This document shows, piece after piece, positions 7,754-17,048 of a stretch of DNA of 41,222 nt. The position numbers were made by a program, and so were the translations under genes. The stretch comes from an uncultured Prevotella sp. (lineage in GTDB: Bacteria; Bacteroidota; Bacteroidia; Bacteroidales; Bacteroidaceae), in contig USSF01000013.1 in the NCBI GenBank assembly GCA_900557405.1, positions 1 to 41,222 of the forward strand. The letters are read 5' to 3'. Below the pieces are notes generated by a model. The model was not told the DNA's origin. It searched no databases and saw nothing but the letters and a program-made list of their open reading frames with translations. The number at the start of each line of letters is the position of its first letter. The stretch's first letter is position 1.

Positions 7754-8818
7754 ATGGCAAACAACAATCATCTCGTGATAATGGCTGGAGGAGTGGGCAG
7801 CCGTTTCTGGCCTATGAGCACTACAGAAAAGCCGAAGCAGTTTATTGATGTGCTCGGCGTGGGGCGTTCCCTTATGCAGCTCACCTACGACCGCTTCCAT
7901 ACCATCTGCCCGCCAGAGAACGTATGGGTGGTGACAAACAAGAGCTACATGGGCATCGTGCGCGAGCAGTTGCCCGAGATACCGGTTGGCAACATTCTTT
8001 GTGAGCCTTGCAGGCGCAACACCGCTCCGTGTATCGCATATGTGAGCTGGAGAATCAAGGCGCAGTGTCCGACGGCAAACATCGTTGTGACACCGAGCGA
8101 CCACGTGGTGCTCGACGTGCAGGAATTCAGAAGGGTGGTGACGAACTGCATGAAGTTTACGGGTGAGACGGATGCCATCGTGACTCTCGGAATGAAGGCT
8201 ACGCGTCCGGAGACCGGTTATGGATACATCCAGGCCGACCTCACCGCAAGTTCGCCGCGCAACAAGGAGATATTCCGCGTGGACGCCTTCAGGGAGAAAC
8301 CAGACTTGGAGACAGCGAAGAAGTATCTTGCCAACAGAAACTATTTCTGGAATGCCGGAATCTTCATCTGGAGCGTGCGCACCATCGTGAATGCATTCAG
8401 AATCTACCAGCCGGCGCTGGCAAACGTGTTTGAAAGCATGGACGATGTGTATGGCACCGACCGTGAGCAGGAGATGATTGACAAGCGTTTCCCAGAGTGT
8501 GAGAATATCTCCGTGGACTATGCCATCATGGAAAAGGCAGAGGAAATCTTTGTATGCCCTTCGAATTTCGGATGGAGCGATCTCGGTACGTGGGGTTCGC
8601 TGCTGACGCAGACCAAGCATGACGACATGGGCAACAGCGTAATCGGAGAAAATGTGTCGCTCTTTGAAACAAGAAATTCCATTGTGCATTGCATTGAAGG
8701 AAAACAGGTTGTGGTGCAAGGACTCGACGGATACATCGTGGCTGAGCATGACGGCAGACTCCTCATCTGCAAGCTCTCGGAAGAGCAGCGCATCAAACAG
8801 TTCTCGGGACAAAACTGA
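7754..8818 (+). CDS. manC: mannose-1-phosphate guanylyltransferase
   Basis: Makes GDP-mannose from mannose-1-phosphate and GTP, supplying mannose and fucose units for surface polysaccharide or glycoprotein; cytoplasmic. The nucleotide-binding signature GGVGSRFWP (12-20) with KPKQF (26-30) opens the protein, and YFWNAGIFIWS (about 195-205) is characteristic of the family. At 354 residues it is the short, single-domain form, without the phosphomannose isomerase cupin domain of longer ManC proteins. ATG 7754 is the only start that keeps the nucleotide loop near residue 12. It stands alone and is followed by a strong bidirectional terminator. Confidence 0.95.
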   Translation: MANNNHLVIMAGGVGSRFWPMSTTEKPKQFIDVLGVGRSLMQLTYDRFHTICPPENVWVVTNKSYMGIVREQLPEIPVGNILCEPCRRNTAPCIAYVSWRIKAQCPTANIVVTPSDHVVLDVQEFRRVVTNCMKFTGETDAIVTLGMKATRPETGYGYIQADLTASSPRNKEIFRVDAFREKPDLETAKKYLANRNYFWNAGIFIWSVRTIVNAFRIYQPALANVFESMDDVYGTDREQEMIDKRFPECENISVDYAIMEKAEEIFVCPSNFGWSDLGTWGSLLTQTKHDDMGNSVIGENVSLFETRNSIVHCIEGKQVVVQGLDGYIVAEHDGRLLICKLSEEQRIKQFSGQN

Positions 8819-8850
8819 TTCTTTATTCCTGCAATATCATAGGGAATAGA

Positions 8851-8895
8851 AACCAAAACGCCTGAAACGAATAAAACGTTTCAGGCGTTTTGGTT
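8851..8895. terminator. bidirectional terminator between manC and the 161-aa secreted protein
   Basis: A perfect 19-base stem (8851-8869 with 8877-8895), a 7-base loop, and A/T runs on both flanks of the arms (CCAAAACG / CGTTTTGG). It lies between two convergent genes, as expected for shared termination. Confidence 0.85.
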
Positions 8896-8911
8896 ATAGG
8901 TACTATTACTC

Positions 8912-9397
8912 TTACAGTCCGCGTCTGCGCAGTTCGCTGCGTGCCTGCTCTACAGCTTTCATCCAGTTGGTGTCGAGCGAGAAACTCGTGATGTAGCCCT
9001 CGCTGCGGATATAACCCTCAATTAGGTCAAGGTCCATGTCGTTGAACCATGGGTTCTGGATGGAGGCCGACTTGAAGATGTCGAGGATTAGAGCCTTGTC
9101 CTTCTTGCTCTTTGCCTCGGAGAGTTTCTTCACGTATAGGTTCACAAAATCGTACATGGCGTAGGCTTGGTTGTCGAGCAGCGTCACTGTGCTGTCAGGC
9201 ATCAGCTCGCGCATTTTCATTGCCATGTATTTCAGCTCGTCAACCTTGAATGTGGCGACCTTGCGGGTCTGCAGATCCTTCGATTTGTCGTTGGCAACCT
9301 TTTCTGATAGTTTCAGTATCTCATGATACACCTTCTGTGCATCAGCCGTGGTAAATGATATTGCGGCAAAAAGCAATGCTATACATATTTTCTTCAT
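8912..9397 (-). CDS. secreted protein of unknown function
   Basis: 161 residues with a clear Sec signal peptide (MKKICIALLFAAISFTTADAQ, cleavage near residue 20). There is no lipobox, so a periplasmic location is likely. The mature part is charged and mostly helical, with Lys/Asp/Glu-rich stretches and a conserved-looking NPWFNDMDLDLIEGY segment about 115-130. I do not recognise a domain. It lies 76 bases downstream of ruvC on the same strand and could be the last gene of that transcript, ending at the 8851-8895 terminator. Confidence 0.8.
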   Translation of the reverse strand: MKKICIALLFAAISFTTADAQKVYHEILKLSEKVANDKSKDLQTRKVATFKVDELKYMAMKMRELMPDSTVTLLDNQAYAMYDFVNLYVKKLSEAKSKKDKALILDIFKSASIQNPWFNDMDLDLIEGYIRSEGYITSFSLDTNWMKAVEQARSELRRRGL

Positions 9398-9473
9398 ATA
9401 TTCCTGATGTTTTTATTGTTCAAGTATTTGTATTTCGCTGGCAGAATCTTGGCGGCAACTTTCCGTTCGGTTA

Positions 9474-10064
9474 TTATTGCTTCCTCTGCAGGGCTGCAAT
9501 CTGACTTGCTGGGACGCGCGAACGGTTCTTGTTCACAAAGTCCTTCCATCCATGATAGTTTACGCCCGTTTCCGGTCTGCCGGCCTGCATGAAGTGGCAG
9601 TATGCCGCGGCGAGAGCGTCAGTGGCATCCATGAACGGCACCTTGTCGGCGGTGTTTATCTTGAGCAGACGGGTGAGCATCGCTGCCACCTGTTCCTTTG
9701 ATGCCTGTCCCTGTCCGGTTATGGCCATCTTTATCTTCAGTGGGGCGTATTCGTGAATGGGTACTCCGTGGTGTATTGCTGCTGCTATTGCAACTCCTTG
9801 CGCCCTGCCGAGCTTGAGCATCGACTGCACGTTCTTGCCGAAGAAAGGCGCTTCGATGGCCATCTCGTCAGGCAGGAACTCGTCGATGATGCCCGTGACG
9901 CGCTCAAATATCCTGCCGAGACGGAGGTACGGGTCGCTTTCCTTCCTCATGTCTATGACGCCCATTGCCATCATCTCCGCCTTGTTTCCGATAACCTTGA
10001 GCAGTCCGTAGCCCATCACGTTTGTTCCGGGGTCAATGCCAAGTATAATCTTCTCTGCTGTCAA
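9474..10064 (-). CDS. ruvC: crossover junction endodeoxyribonuclease RuvC
   Basis: Resolves Holliday junctions made during recombination, acting with RuvAB. The 196-residue RNase H-like fold shows the acidic residues D11 (GIDPGT), E71 ([10 protein letters not shown]), D146 and D149 ([10 protein letters not shown]). The start appears to be TTG 10064 (leader GGAATTCAAAAAATTG). The frame upstream is open back to a TGA stop near 10150 but contains no ATG, and family members begin a few residues before the first catalytic Asp. The C-terminal 35 residues beyond the core are basic. It is 154 bases downstream of the metallo-hydrolase gene, with the repeat copy 10175-10222 in between, so it may or may not share that transcript. 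Confidence 0.95.
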   Translation of the reverse strand: MTAEKIILGIDPGTNVMGYGLLKVIGNKAEMMAMGVIDMRKESDPYLRLGRIFERVTGIIDEFLPDEMAIEAPFFGKNVQSMLKLGRAQGVAIAAAIHHGVPIHEYAPLKIKMAITGQGQASKEQVAAMLTRLLKINTADKVPFMDATDALAAAYCHFMQAGRPETGVNYHGWKDFVNKNRSRVPASQIAALQRKQ

Positions 10065-10174
10065 TTTTTTGAATTCCTCTTGTTTTTGTTTTCTTATTGC
10101 TTGTTCTTTCTTCTCGCTTTGTTCGTCTTTTTTATTGCTCCCCTTGATTCAAAACATTTAATTCTAAACTCCCA

Positions 10175-10222
10175 ATTCTAAATCGAGCGAAGCGAGACCA
10201 ACTCTACATTCTTCATTCTTAA
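10175..10222 (-). repeat. dispersed post-stop repeat, copy 2
   Basis: Read on the minus strand it starts right at the stop codon of the metallo-hydrolase gene: AAGAATGAAGAAT, then a 7-base insertion relative to copy 1, then TCTCGCTTCGCTCGATTTAG. It ends in a short direct repeat of AATTCTAAA (10160-10182). It shares both the head (GAATGAAGAAT) and the TCGCTT(T/C)GCTCGATT core with 6097-6126. Confidence 0.65.
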
Positions 10223-10863
10223 TTTATAAAAGGATTGTGTATTTTCTCAACCCCGATTTCCGTCTTTTCTCCATGTCCGGGCAGTACGACGGTGTCAGGG
10301 GGAAGCAAAGACACCACCTTGCGCAGGCTCGCCACGATGTCGGGGTAACTTCCGAACTGGAAATCTGTCCTGCCGATACTCATGTGGAATAGCGTGTCGC
10401 CTGAGAATACCACCTTCTCCTCCTCACAGTAGAACATCACGGAGCCGGGAGTATGGCCAGGAGTCGGGATGATGGAGAACTGGTGGGAACCGAACCGTAT
10501 TACCTGTTTCTCGTAGAAGAAATTCCCCACGGCAGGCACGTCCTCCTTGTATTCCATTCCTATGAACGCCTGTGCCTGAGCTGCGAGACTGTCCATGAGA
10601 ACCTCGTCTTTACGGGATACTTCGGGTTTCAGCTGGAAGTTGTCGGATATGGTGTTGTTTCCGAAGTTGTGGTCGATGTGGGCGTGGGTGCAGATAAGGT
10701 GTTTCGGCGTTAGACCGTGGCTGCGGATATAATCCACAATAGCACTGCGCTCCTCGGGGTAGAAGGCACCGCAGTCGATAATCACACACTCTTTTGTCTC
10801 GTCGCTTACAATGTAGCAGTTCTCCTGGAACATGTTACATTCGAATTTCTCTATGTGCATCAT
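10219..10863 (-). CDS. metallo-beta-lactamase-fold hydrolase, glyoxalase II-like
   Basis: 214 residues with the zinc-ligand series of the superfamily: THAHIDH (H60, H62, D64, H65), PTPGHTPGS around 134-142, SGDTLF around 154-159, and LPGHG near 195. The short length and missing C-terminal domain resemble the small hydrolases often labelled YcbL or glyoxalase II-like, so activity on S-lactoylglutathione or another thioester is possible but unproved. Two adjacent Met codons begin the protein (MMHIEKF), and either could be the start. It lies 18 bases after rsmG on the same strand, so the two are probably co-transcribed. Confidence 0.9.
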   Translation of the reverse strand: MMHIEKFECNMFQENCYIVSDETKECVIIDCGAFYPEERSAIVDYIRSHGLTPKHLICTHAHIDHNFGNNTISDNFQLKPEVSRKDEVLMDSLAAQAQAFIGMEYKEDVPAVGNFFYEKQVIRFGSHQFSIIPTPGHTPGSVMFYCEEEKVVFSGDTLFHMSIGRTDFQFGSYPDIVASLRKVVSLLPPDTVVLPGHGEKTEIGVEKIHNPFIN

Positions 10864-10881
10864 GAGGTTGGGCGTTTTTGA

Positions 10882-11505
10882 TTATGTGGCAGGAACGTAT
10901 ATTACGAATTTCTCATTGAACCAATCGTCCTTGAACCAGCTTGATATCTCCATTGCTTCGGCAATCTTGCGGTAAGGCTTCATCTCGCCCTCCACGTTGC
11001 CGCCCTTCAGACAGATGAGTCCGTTGGGCAGGGAGTTCCTTCCCTCCTTGAGGAAGTTCTTCTTTATTATCTTCATCAGGTCGGGCAGGGGCATTACGGC
11101 GCGGCTCACAACGAAGTCGTATTTCCCCTTCTCCTCCTCGCCGCGCAAATGCACGGCGTTGATGTTCTCCAGTCCGATGGCCGAGGCAACCTCATTTACC
11201 ACGCGGATTTTCTTTCCCGTGCCGTCAATCATCTTGAACTCCACCTCGGGGAACATTATGGCGAGCGGTATTCCAGGGAAACCACCGCCCGTGCCGAAGT
11301 CGAGCACCTTGGTGCCAGGACGGAAAGAGAGAGTCTTGGCAATGGCAAGGGAGTGGAGCACGTGATGAGTGTAGAGGTTCTCGATATCTTTACGCGAGAT
11401 GACATTGATCTTCTCGTTCCAGTCCTTATACAGGTCGTATAGGGCTGCATACTGCTGCTTTTGCTTCTCGGTGATGTCAGGGAAATATTTCAGGATTTCT
11501 TCCAT
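10882..11505 (-). CDS. rsmG: 16S rRNA (guanine527-N7)-methyltransferase RsmG (GidB)
   Basis: Methylates G527 of 16S rRNA with S-adenosylmethionine. The 207 residues match the family. The SAM-binding loop VLDFGTGGGFPGIPLAI sits at about 69-85, preceded by HHVLHSLAI and followed by YDFVVSRAV around residues 129-137, all hallmark RsmG motifs. ATG 11505 has a consensus promoter about 55 bases upstream. It is the first gene of a minus-strand group with the metallo-hydrolase. It is not next to mnmG or parAB, as it is in some other phyla. Confidence 0.96.
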   Translation of the reverse strand: MEEILKYFPDITEKQKQQYAALYDLYKDWNEKINVISRKDIENLYTHHVLHSLAIAKTLSFRPGTKVLDFGTGGGFPGIPLAIMFPEVEFKMIDGTGKKIRVVNEVASAIGLENINAVHLRGEEEKGKYDFVVSRAVMPLPDLMKIIKKNFLKEGRNSLPNGLICLKGGNVEGEMKPYRKIAEAMEISSWFKDDWFNEKFVIYVPAT

Positions 11506-11559
11506 GTATGTAGTTTCTATTTATGGCAAACGGAGTTGCCTCGTTTTAATAATTTGATA

Positions 11560-11591
11560 CAAAGTTAAGTCAATTTGCGCTAATCCGCAAA
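11560..11591 (-). promoter_or_regulatory. promoter for rsmG
   Basis: On the minus strand TTTG (11591-11588), a 20-base spacer and TAACTTTG (11567-11560), a good match to the Bacteroidetes consensus. Confidence 0.7.
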
Positions 11592-11631
11592 TAAGAGTGT
11601 GGTAAATAGTAAATATACCGTCTTTTTTGAT

Positions 11632-11639
11632 TACTTTTG
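11632..11639 (+). promoter_or_regulatory. -7 box for the HAD hydrolase gene
   Basis: TACTTTTG fits TAnnTTTG and lies 68 bases before the ATG at 11708. No good -33 TTTG was seen at the expected distance. Confidence 0.5.
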
Positions 11640-11707
11640 CAACAGAAAATAAGTAAAGAACACAAGTTCATTGTGAAATTTCATACAAGGTAAAAAAGAA
11701 AGTATTT

Positions 11708-12325
11708 ATGGAGAATAAGGAATTCAAGGCGGCATTGTTTGATTTGGACGGAGTGGTTTTCGATACGGAACCACAGTATAGCATATTTTGGGGCGGACAG
11801 TTCCGCCGTTATTATCCGGAGCATCCAGGCATGGAGCAACTTATCAAGGGCATGACGCTTGTGGAAATATATGAAAAATATTTCCAGGACAAGGACATTC
11901 AGGAGCGGATTACCCGAGAGCTGGACGAGTTTGAGCAGACTATGGATTTTGTCTATGTGAAAGGATTCGAGAATTACGTCAAGTCGCTCCGTGGTAGGGG
12001 CGTTAAGACAGCTGTTGTGACGAGCTCCAACATGGCTAAGATGGAGAATGTATATAGGAAACGTCCGGAGTTCAAAACGTATTTCGATGCGATCCTTACA
12101 TCTGAGGATTTCGCCGAGAGCAAACCGTCGCCTGACTGCTACCAGAGGGCAGCACAGAGGTTTGGACTGACTAAGGACGAATGTGTGGTCTTTGAAGACA
12201 GCTTCAACGGATTGAAGTCGGGTAGGGCGGCAGGCATGTACGTCGTAGGACTCGCCACGACAAACTCGCCGGAATCCATCGCCCCGTTTGCCGACAGGGT
12301 TATAATGGAATATGTGGAGATGTAA
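11708..12325 (+). CDS. HAD-superfamily hydrolase, beta-phosphoglucomutase-like
   Basis: A 205-residue haloacid-dehalogenase phosphatase or phosphomutase with the nucleophile motif FDLDGVVFDTEP (D12, D14), a helical cap domain at about 18-85, a Thr/Ser motif (VVTSSN near residue 105), KPSPDCY, and the metal-binding FEDSFNG near residue 160. The architecture is that of the beta-phosphoglucomutase/phosphatase subgroup. The substrate cannot be read from sequence, and sugar phosphates are the commonest. It stands alone with its own promoter. Confidence 0.9.
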   Translation: MENKEFKAALFDLDGVVFDTEPQYSIFWGGQFRRYYPEHPGMEQLIKGMTLVEIYEKYFQDKDIQERITRELDEFEQTMDFVYVKGFENYVKSLRGRGVKTAVVTSSNMAKMENVYRKRPEFKTYFDAILTSEDFAESKPSPDCYQRAAQRFGLTKDECVVFEDSFNGLKSGRAAGMYVVGLATTNSPESIAPFADRVIMEYVEM

Positions 12326-12519
12326 ATACTTGTTTTTGAGTGGCGTTGCTAAACTCTTTGATGAAACATTATGAGTGGCACGATGTCGAATGGATGAATA
12401 ATAAAGTTAAAATACGATGTTTATGCGATTTTAGTATCAAAAAGTCCTAAAATGCGGGGAAAAAAGGATGTAAATGAAATAATGTGTGTTAAAAATTCTT
12501 TATCGTGGATTATAAAATG

Positions 12520-12527
12520 TACCTTTG
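12520..12527 (+). promoter_or_regulatory. -7 box upstream of panB
   Basis: TACCTTTG, followed by GCAC, is a strong TAnnTTTG match 88 bases before the panB ATG. The -33 region lacks a clear TTTG. Transcription from here would put the T16A30 tract in the leader of the mRNA. Confidence 0.55.
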
Positions 12528-12569
12528 CACCCGAAAAGAGATAACGAATGGTTGAAGAATATTCAAACC

Positions 12570-13436
<867 letters not shown>

Positions 13437-13446
13437 TCGATAAAAT

Positions 13447-14631
13447 ATGGATTTACAAAACAATGCGGCAGAACATATAGGTTTAAGGCACAGAGATTTT
13501 AAGAAGCTGTGTTTGGCAAATTTCCTTTTTGCCCTGTATGTCTATATGCTTTTGCCTGTATTGCCGTTGTGGATGACGGAAATGACAGAATTAAGCCGAT
13601 TCCAGATGTCGTCAGTGATGGTGGCATTCGGAGTTGGCGTTTTTTCGTTAGGGACTTTCAGTTCCTATCTTATACAGAGATACCGCCGCAACAAGGTGTG
13701 CATCCTCTTCATGTTCCTTCTTCTGGCTTGCGGACTGACTTTTGCTTATCTGGAGCAAGAGTATTTCCTGTCGGCCACGACAGAAGAAACATTCCTCTTT
13801 ATGTTGCTCGTAAGGTTCTTTGCAGGGGCATTCTTCGGATTGGCATATATGATTCTGAACAGTACGCTGATTGTGGATTGCTGCGAATCGTCTCACCGTA
13901 CGAGGGCAAATATGGTTTCGATGTGGTCCTATCGCTGGGCGGTGATTCTGGGGCCGATGGTCGGCCTGTTCGTTTTCCGCGAGTCTGGTTACCTTAATAC
14001 GCTATATGTTTCGGCGGCATTATGTTTCGTCGCGATGGGAGTCCTGGCAAGCGTGCAGTTCCCGTTCAAGGCGCCGGACGATAATGTCCGGCTTTTCAGC
14101 TTCGACCGTTTCTTCATGCCTAGGAGCTTCCCGTTGTTTGTTGCGGCCACAGCCGTGTCGGCAAGTCTTGGCGTGGTCTTCGCCTCGCTGACAGACTATT
14201 CTTTCTTTGCAGCTCTCGCCGCAGGATTTCTTGTCCTGATGCTGTTGCAGAGGTTCGTGCCGCAAATCCGACAGGTGGGGTGGATTACGTCTGTCTCGTA
14301 TGTCCTTGTGCTTGCGGGGCTGGTGGCTGTATTCTCGTCCTCCCGTGTGCTGAATGTTTCGGGTGCTCTCGTCCTCGGACTCGGTCTGGCGGCATTGACC
14401 TCGCGCCTTCATATCTTCTTCATCCATGTGGGCGACCATTGTCAGCGTGGGACATCGCAGAGCACTTATATTCTGTCTTTCGAATTGGGAATGGCGTTGG
14501 GCTTTGCTGCAAGGATTTATTTCTCCGGCGTGTTTGACCCGATGTTGCTCTCTCTCGTTTTTGCCGAATTCTCGATGCTTGTCTATTTCTGCATTGCCTT
14601 TACGTGGCTGAAGAGGAATCTGAGGAAGTGA
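13447..14631 (+). CDS. MFS transporter, substrate unknown
   Basis: 394 residues with about 11-12 hydrophobic segments, starting near residue 18 (CLANFLFALYVYMLLPVLPLW). A charged loop after the second segment (LIQRYRRNKVC) resembles the MFS A-like motif. A central hydrophilic stretch at about 200-215 (FKAPDDNVRLFSFDRF) separates two six-helix halves. It is an inner-membrane carrier. Linkage to panB by a 10-base gap suggests a shared transcript; export or uptake of a pantothenate-related compound is possible but not shown. Some small MFS proteins in this group are annotated as staphyloferrin-type or drug exporters, and I cannot distinguish these. Confidence 0.88.
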   Translation: MDLQNNAAEHIGLRHRDFKKLCLANFLFALYVYMLLPVLPLWMTEMTELSRFQMSSVMVAFGVGVFSLGTFSSYLIQRYRRNKVCILFMFLLLACGLTFAYLEQEYFLSATTEETFLFMLLVRFFAGAFFGLAYMILNSTLIVDCCESSHRTRANMVSMWSYRWAVILGPMVGLFVFRESGYLNTLYVSAALCFVAMGVLASVQFPFKAPDDNVRLFSFDRFFMPRSFPLFVAATAVSASLGVVFASLTDYSFFAALAAGFLVLMLLQRFVPQIRQVGWITSVSYVLVLAGLVAVFSSSRVLNVSGALVLGLGLAALTSRLHIFFIHVGDHCQRGTSQSTYILSFELGMALGFAARIYFSGVFDPMLLSLVFAEFSMLVYFCIAFTWLKRNLRK

Positions 14632-14728
14632 TGAGGTTAATGATTATGGGTGTAGATTGGAGAATATAGAAATGGAGGATGAAAATATGGAAGGCTTTAA
14701 CAATGGACTTCTATAAGTTCTTTATGAA

Positions 14729-14812
14729 ATGAATTCGCTTGAAAGGTTTATGCCCGATGGCATCTACATCAAAAGCGGAAAGAAGATACATAAAAATATA
14801 ATACAAATTTAA
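14729..14812 (+). pseudogene. possible remnant of a type IX secretion C-terminal sorting signal
   Basis: A 27-codon frame ending at TAA 14810 reads MPDGIYIKSGKKIHK in its middle. The pattern P-x-G-(I/V)-Y-I-x-x-G-K-K is the closing motif of type IX secretion C-terminal domains in Bacteroidetes. The frame is closed by a stop just upstream (14714-14716), so only the last residues of such a protein could remain. Short and therefore uncertain. Confidence 0.3.
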
Positions 14813-14813
14813 T

Positions 14814-14984
14814 ATGATGAGACGAAAATATATTTCCCCCTCAATCACGCTTGTCTGCATAGCAACCACAGCAATGTAGAAAAAGTCAAATTTTGAAAAC
14901 GGCAGATCCAGAAGAAGGCGATGCCGACTACGTATGGTTAAAGAAAACTCAGGTGGCTTATTGGGCGATGACAGCGAGGAATAA
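14814..14984 (+). pseudogene. frameshifted remnant of a small Bacteroidales peptide gene
   Basis: MMRRKYISPSITLVCIATTAM then a stop at 14877. This resembles the N-terminus of small Prevotella/Bacteroides proteins of the form MKKxYIxPxxxVxxIxxxxM, which I recall as very common and uncharacterised. Dropping one base at 14877 opens a frame reading ADPEEGDADYVWLKK. A second shift back to the first frame near 14963 gives GDDSEE then TAA at 14982-14984, the acidic tail typical of that group. Two frameshifts imply decay or sequence error. Confidence 0.4.
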
Positions 14985-15100
14985 CAGAGGCTGATAGAAA
15001 GGAAGGGTTGGCAAATATGTCAAATTGTAAGATGGACTCGTCAATATCGGCAGAAAACACCTTTCGTTGAAGGCTCAGAGGTATAAAAAACTCGTTTTTA

Positions 15101-15131
15101 TTTGCGCTGTAAAATAAAATGGTTACCTTTG
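15101..15131 (+). promoter_or_regulatory. promoter for mutA-mutB
   Basis: TTTG (15101-15104), a 19-base spacer and TACCTTTG (15124-15131), 63 bases before the mutA ATG. A full match to the Bacteroidetes consensus. Confidence 0.8.
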
Positions 15132-15194
15132 CATTAATCATATACTAATGTCAAACATGAAGAATAAGATAAAACTTATATAATACTATACACT

Positions 15195-17048
15195 ATGTCG
15201 AATAACAAAGAAAAGCTCTTTAGCGAGTTTAAGGCGCCCACACGCCAAGAATGGCTTGACAAAATTCAGAAAGACCTGAAGGGAGCCGACTTTAACAAAC
15301 GTCTCGTTTGGCGTACAAACGAGGGCTTCAATGTACAGCCTTTCTATCTGAAGGAAGATGTTGATAAGCTGAAAACACCAGAGGCACTTCCTGGTGAGTT
15401 CCCATTTGTACGTGGAAACAAGAAAAACAACAATGAATGGTATGTAAGGCAAGAAATCAATGCTGCCGATGCCAAAGAAGCTAATACCAAGGCCCTTGAC
15501 ATATTGAACAGGGGTGTTGATTCTCTGAGCTTCCACATTCCTGGAAAGAACATCAGTGCAGAGTTCGTTGAGACTCTTCTTGAAGGAATTGAGTGTGAAA
15601 TCGTTGAGCTGAACTTCTGCACATGCAAGCGGCACACACTTGAGCTTGCTGAGATTCTCAAGGCTTATTTCGAGAAGAAGGGATGCGACAAGAATAAGAT
15701 TATCGGTTCTTTCGATTGGGATCCAATGGAGAAGATCGTGATGAGAGGTCACGACGTCACAGCACTCTTGGGTGACGCTCCAAAGCTCGTTGAGGCGATG
15801 AAGGAATATCCTAATTTCCGCACTATCGCTGTTAATGCCGTTTCATTGAACAACAGCGGTGCCTACATCGTTCAGGAGCTCGGTTATGCTCTCGCATGGG
15901 GTAACGAATATCTCAACCAACTTGTTGAGGCAGGTGTTGACGTTGATCTGGCTGCAAACAATATCAAGTTCAACCTTGGTATTTCTGAAAACTTCTTCAT
16001 GGAAATGTCTAAGTTCCGTGCTGCCCGTATGTTGTGGGCGGAAATCGTTAAGCAGTATAATCCGGCGAATGATGCCTCTTGCATGATGTGCGTAAATGCC
16101 GTTACATCAAAGTATAACATGACCTTGTTCGACAGCTATGTTAACTTGCTCCGTTCTCAGACCGAGGCAATGAGTGCTGCCCTTGCAGGTGTTCATTCTA
16201 TCGAGGTTACTCCGTTTGATGCCGTTTATGAGCAGCCTACAGAGTTCTCTGAGCGTATCGCACGCAACCAGCAGCTCCTGCTTAAGGAGGAGAGCCATTT
16301 CGACAAGGTTGTTGACCCGGGTGCAGGTAGCTACTTCATTGAAGAGCTCACTACATCTCTCGCCAACGAGGGTTGGAAGATCTTCCTTGGTGTAGAGGAT
16401 AATGGCGGTTTCCTTGAGGCTGTCAAGAAGGGTATCGTACAGGATGATATCAATGCTACAAACGCCAAGCGTCACGATGCTGCCGCTAAGCGCAAGGAGT
16501 TCATCCTCGGTACTAACCAGTTCCCTAACTTCACTGAGAAGAGTGAAGGAAAGCGCACCTTGGAGGGCTGCAAGGGATGCGGAAGCCACGATGAAACATT
16601 CAAGGCTATCGAGGCAACACGTCTTGCCGCAGACTTCGAGGATCTGAGAATAAAGGTAGAGAACTCAGAGAAGGTTCCTACAGCATTCATGCTTACTATC
16701 GGTAACTTGGCAATGCGTCAGGCTCGTGCCCAGTTCAGCTGCAACTTCCTGGCTTGTGCAGGATACAAGGTGATGGACAACCTCGGCTTCAAGACTGTTG
16801 AAGAAGGTGTTGACGCAGCATTGAAGGCGGGCGCTGATATCGTGGTGCTTTGTTCAAGCGATGACGAGTATGCTGAGTATGCAGTTCCTGCATTCAAGTA
16901 TCTCGACAACCGTGCAATGTTTGTTGTGGCAGGTGCTCCGGCATGTATGGAGGAACTGAAGGCAGCAGGCATAGAGAATTTCGTACATGTTAAGTGCAAC
17001 GTGCTTGAGACATTGAAAGAGTATAACGAAAAACTGGGAATAAAATGA
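15195..17048 (+). CDS. mutA: methylmalonyl-CoA mutase, small (beta) subunit
   Basis: Partner subunit of the B12-dependent mutase that interconverts succinyl-CoA and (R)-methylmalonyl-CoA in the succinate-propionate pathway. The 617 residues include the mutase barrel region (for example [28 protein letters not shown] and [12 protein letters not shown]) and a C-terminal cobalamin-domain fold (about 485-615). The DxHxxG cobalamin-ligand motif is absent, as is usual for this non-catalytic subunit. It carries its own strong promoter and overlaps mutB by four bases (ATGA at 17045-17048), giving translational coupling and equal amounts of the two subunits. Codon use looks like that of a highly expressed gene, similar to mutB and the pyruvate:ferredoxin oxidoreductase. 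Confidence 0.96.
   Translation: MSNNKEKLFSEFKAPTRQEWLDKIQKDLKGADFNKRLVWRTNEGFNVQPFYLKEDVDKLKTPEALPGEFPFVRGNKKNNNEWYVRQEINAADAKEANTKALDILNRGVDSLSFHIPGKNISAEFVETLLEGIECEIVELNFCTCKRHTLELAEILKAYFEKKGCDKNKIIGSFDWDPMEKIVMRGHDVTALLGDAPKLVEAMKEYPNFRTIAVNAVSLNNSGAYIVQELGYALAWGNEYLNQLVEAGVDVDLAANNIKFNLGISENFFMEMSKFRAARMLWAEIVKQYNPANDASCMMCVNAVTSKYNMTLFDSYVNLLRSQTEAMSAALAGVHSIEVTPFDAVYEQPTEFSERIARNQQLLLKEESHFDKVVDPGAGSYFIEELTTSLANEGWKIFLGVEDNGGFLEAVKKGIVQDDINATNAKRHDAAAKRKEFILGTNQFPNFTEKSEGKRTLEGCKGCGSHDETFKAIEATRLAADFEDLRIKVENSEKVPTAFMLTIGNLAMRQARAQFSCNFLACAGYKVMDNLGFKTVEEGVDAALKAGADIVVLCSSDDEYAEYAVPAFKYLDNRAMFVVAGAPACMEELKAAGIENFVHVKCNVLETLKEYNEKLGIK

Larger units (their letters stand above)
14632..15100. 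other. gene-poor gap with coding debris between the MFS gene and mutA
   Basis: No intact gene is supportable. It holds a fragment resembling a T9SS sorting-domain tail (14729-14812), a frameshifted small-protein remnant (14814-14984), and then the mutA promoter at its right end. The stretch at 14632-14728 shows nothing recognisable. Confidence 0.5.

Noticed and set aside
7718..8812. A 364-codon open frame on the minus strand opposite manC
   Set aside because: A shadow of manC; His/Arg-rich composition typical of antisense frames, no motif, no promoter.
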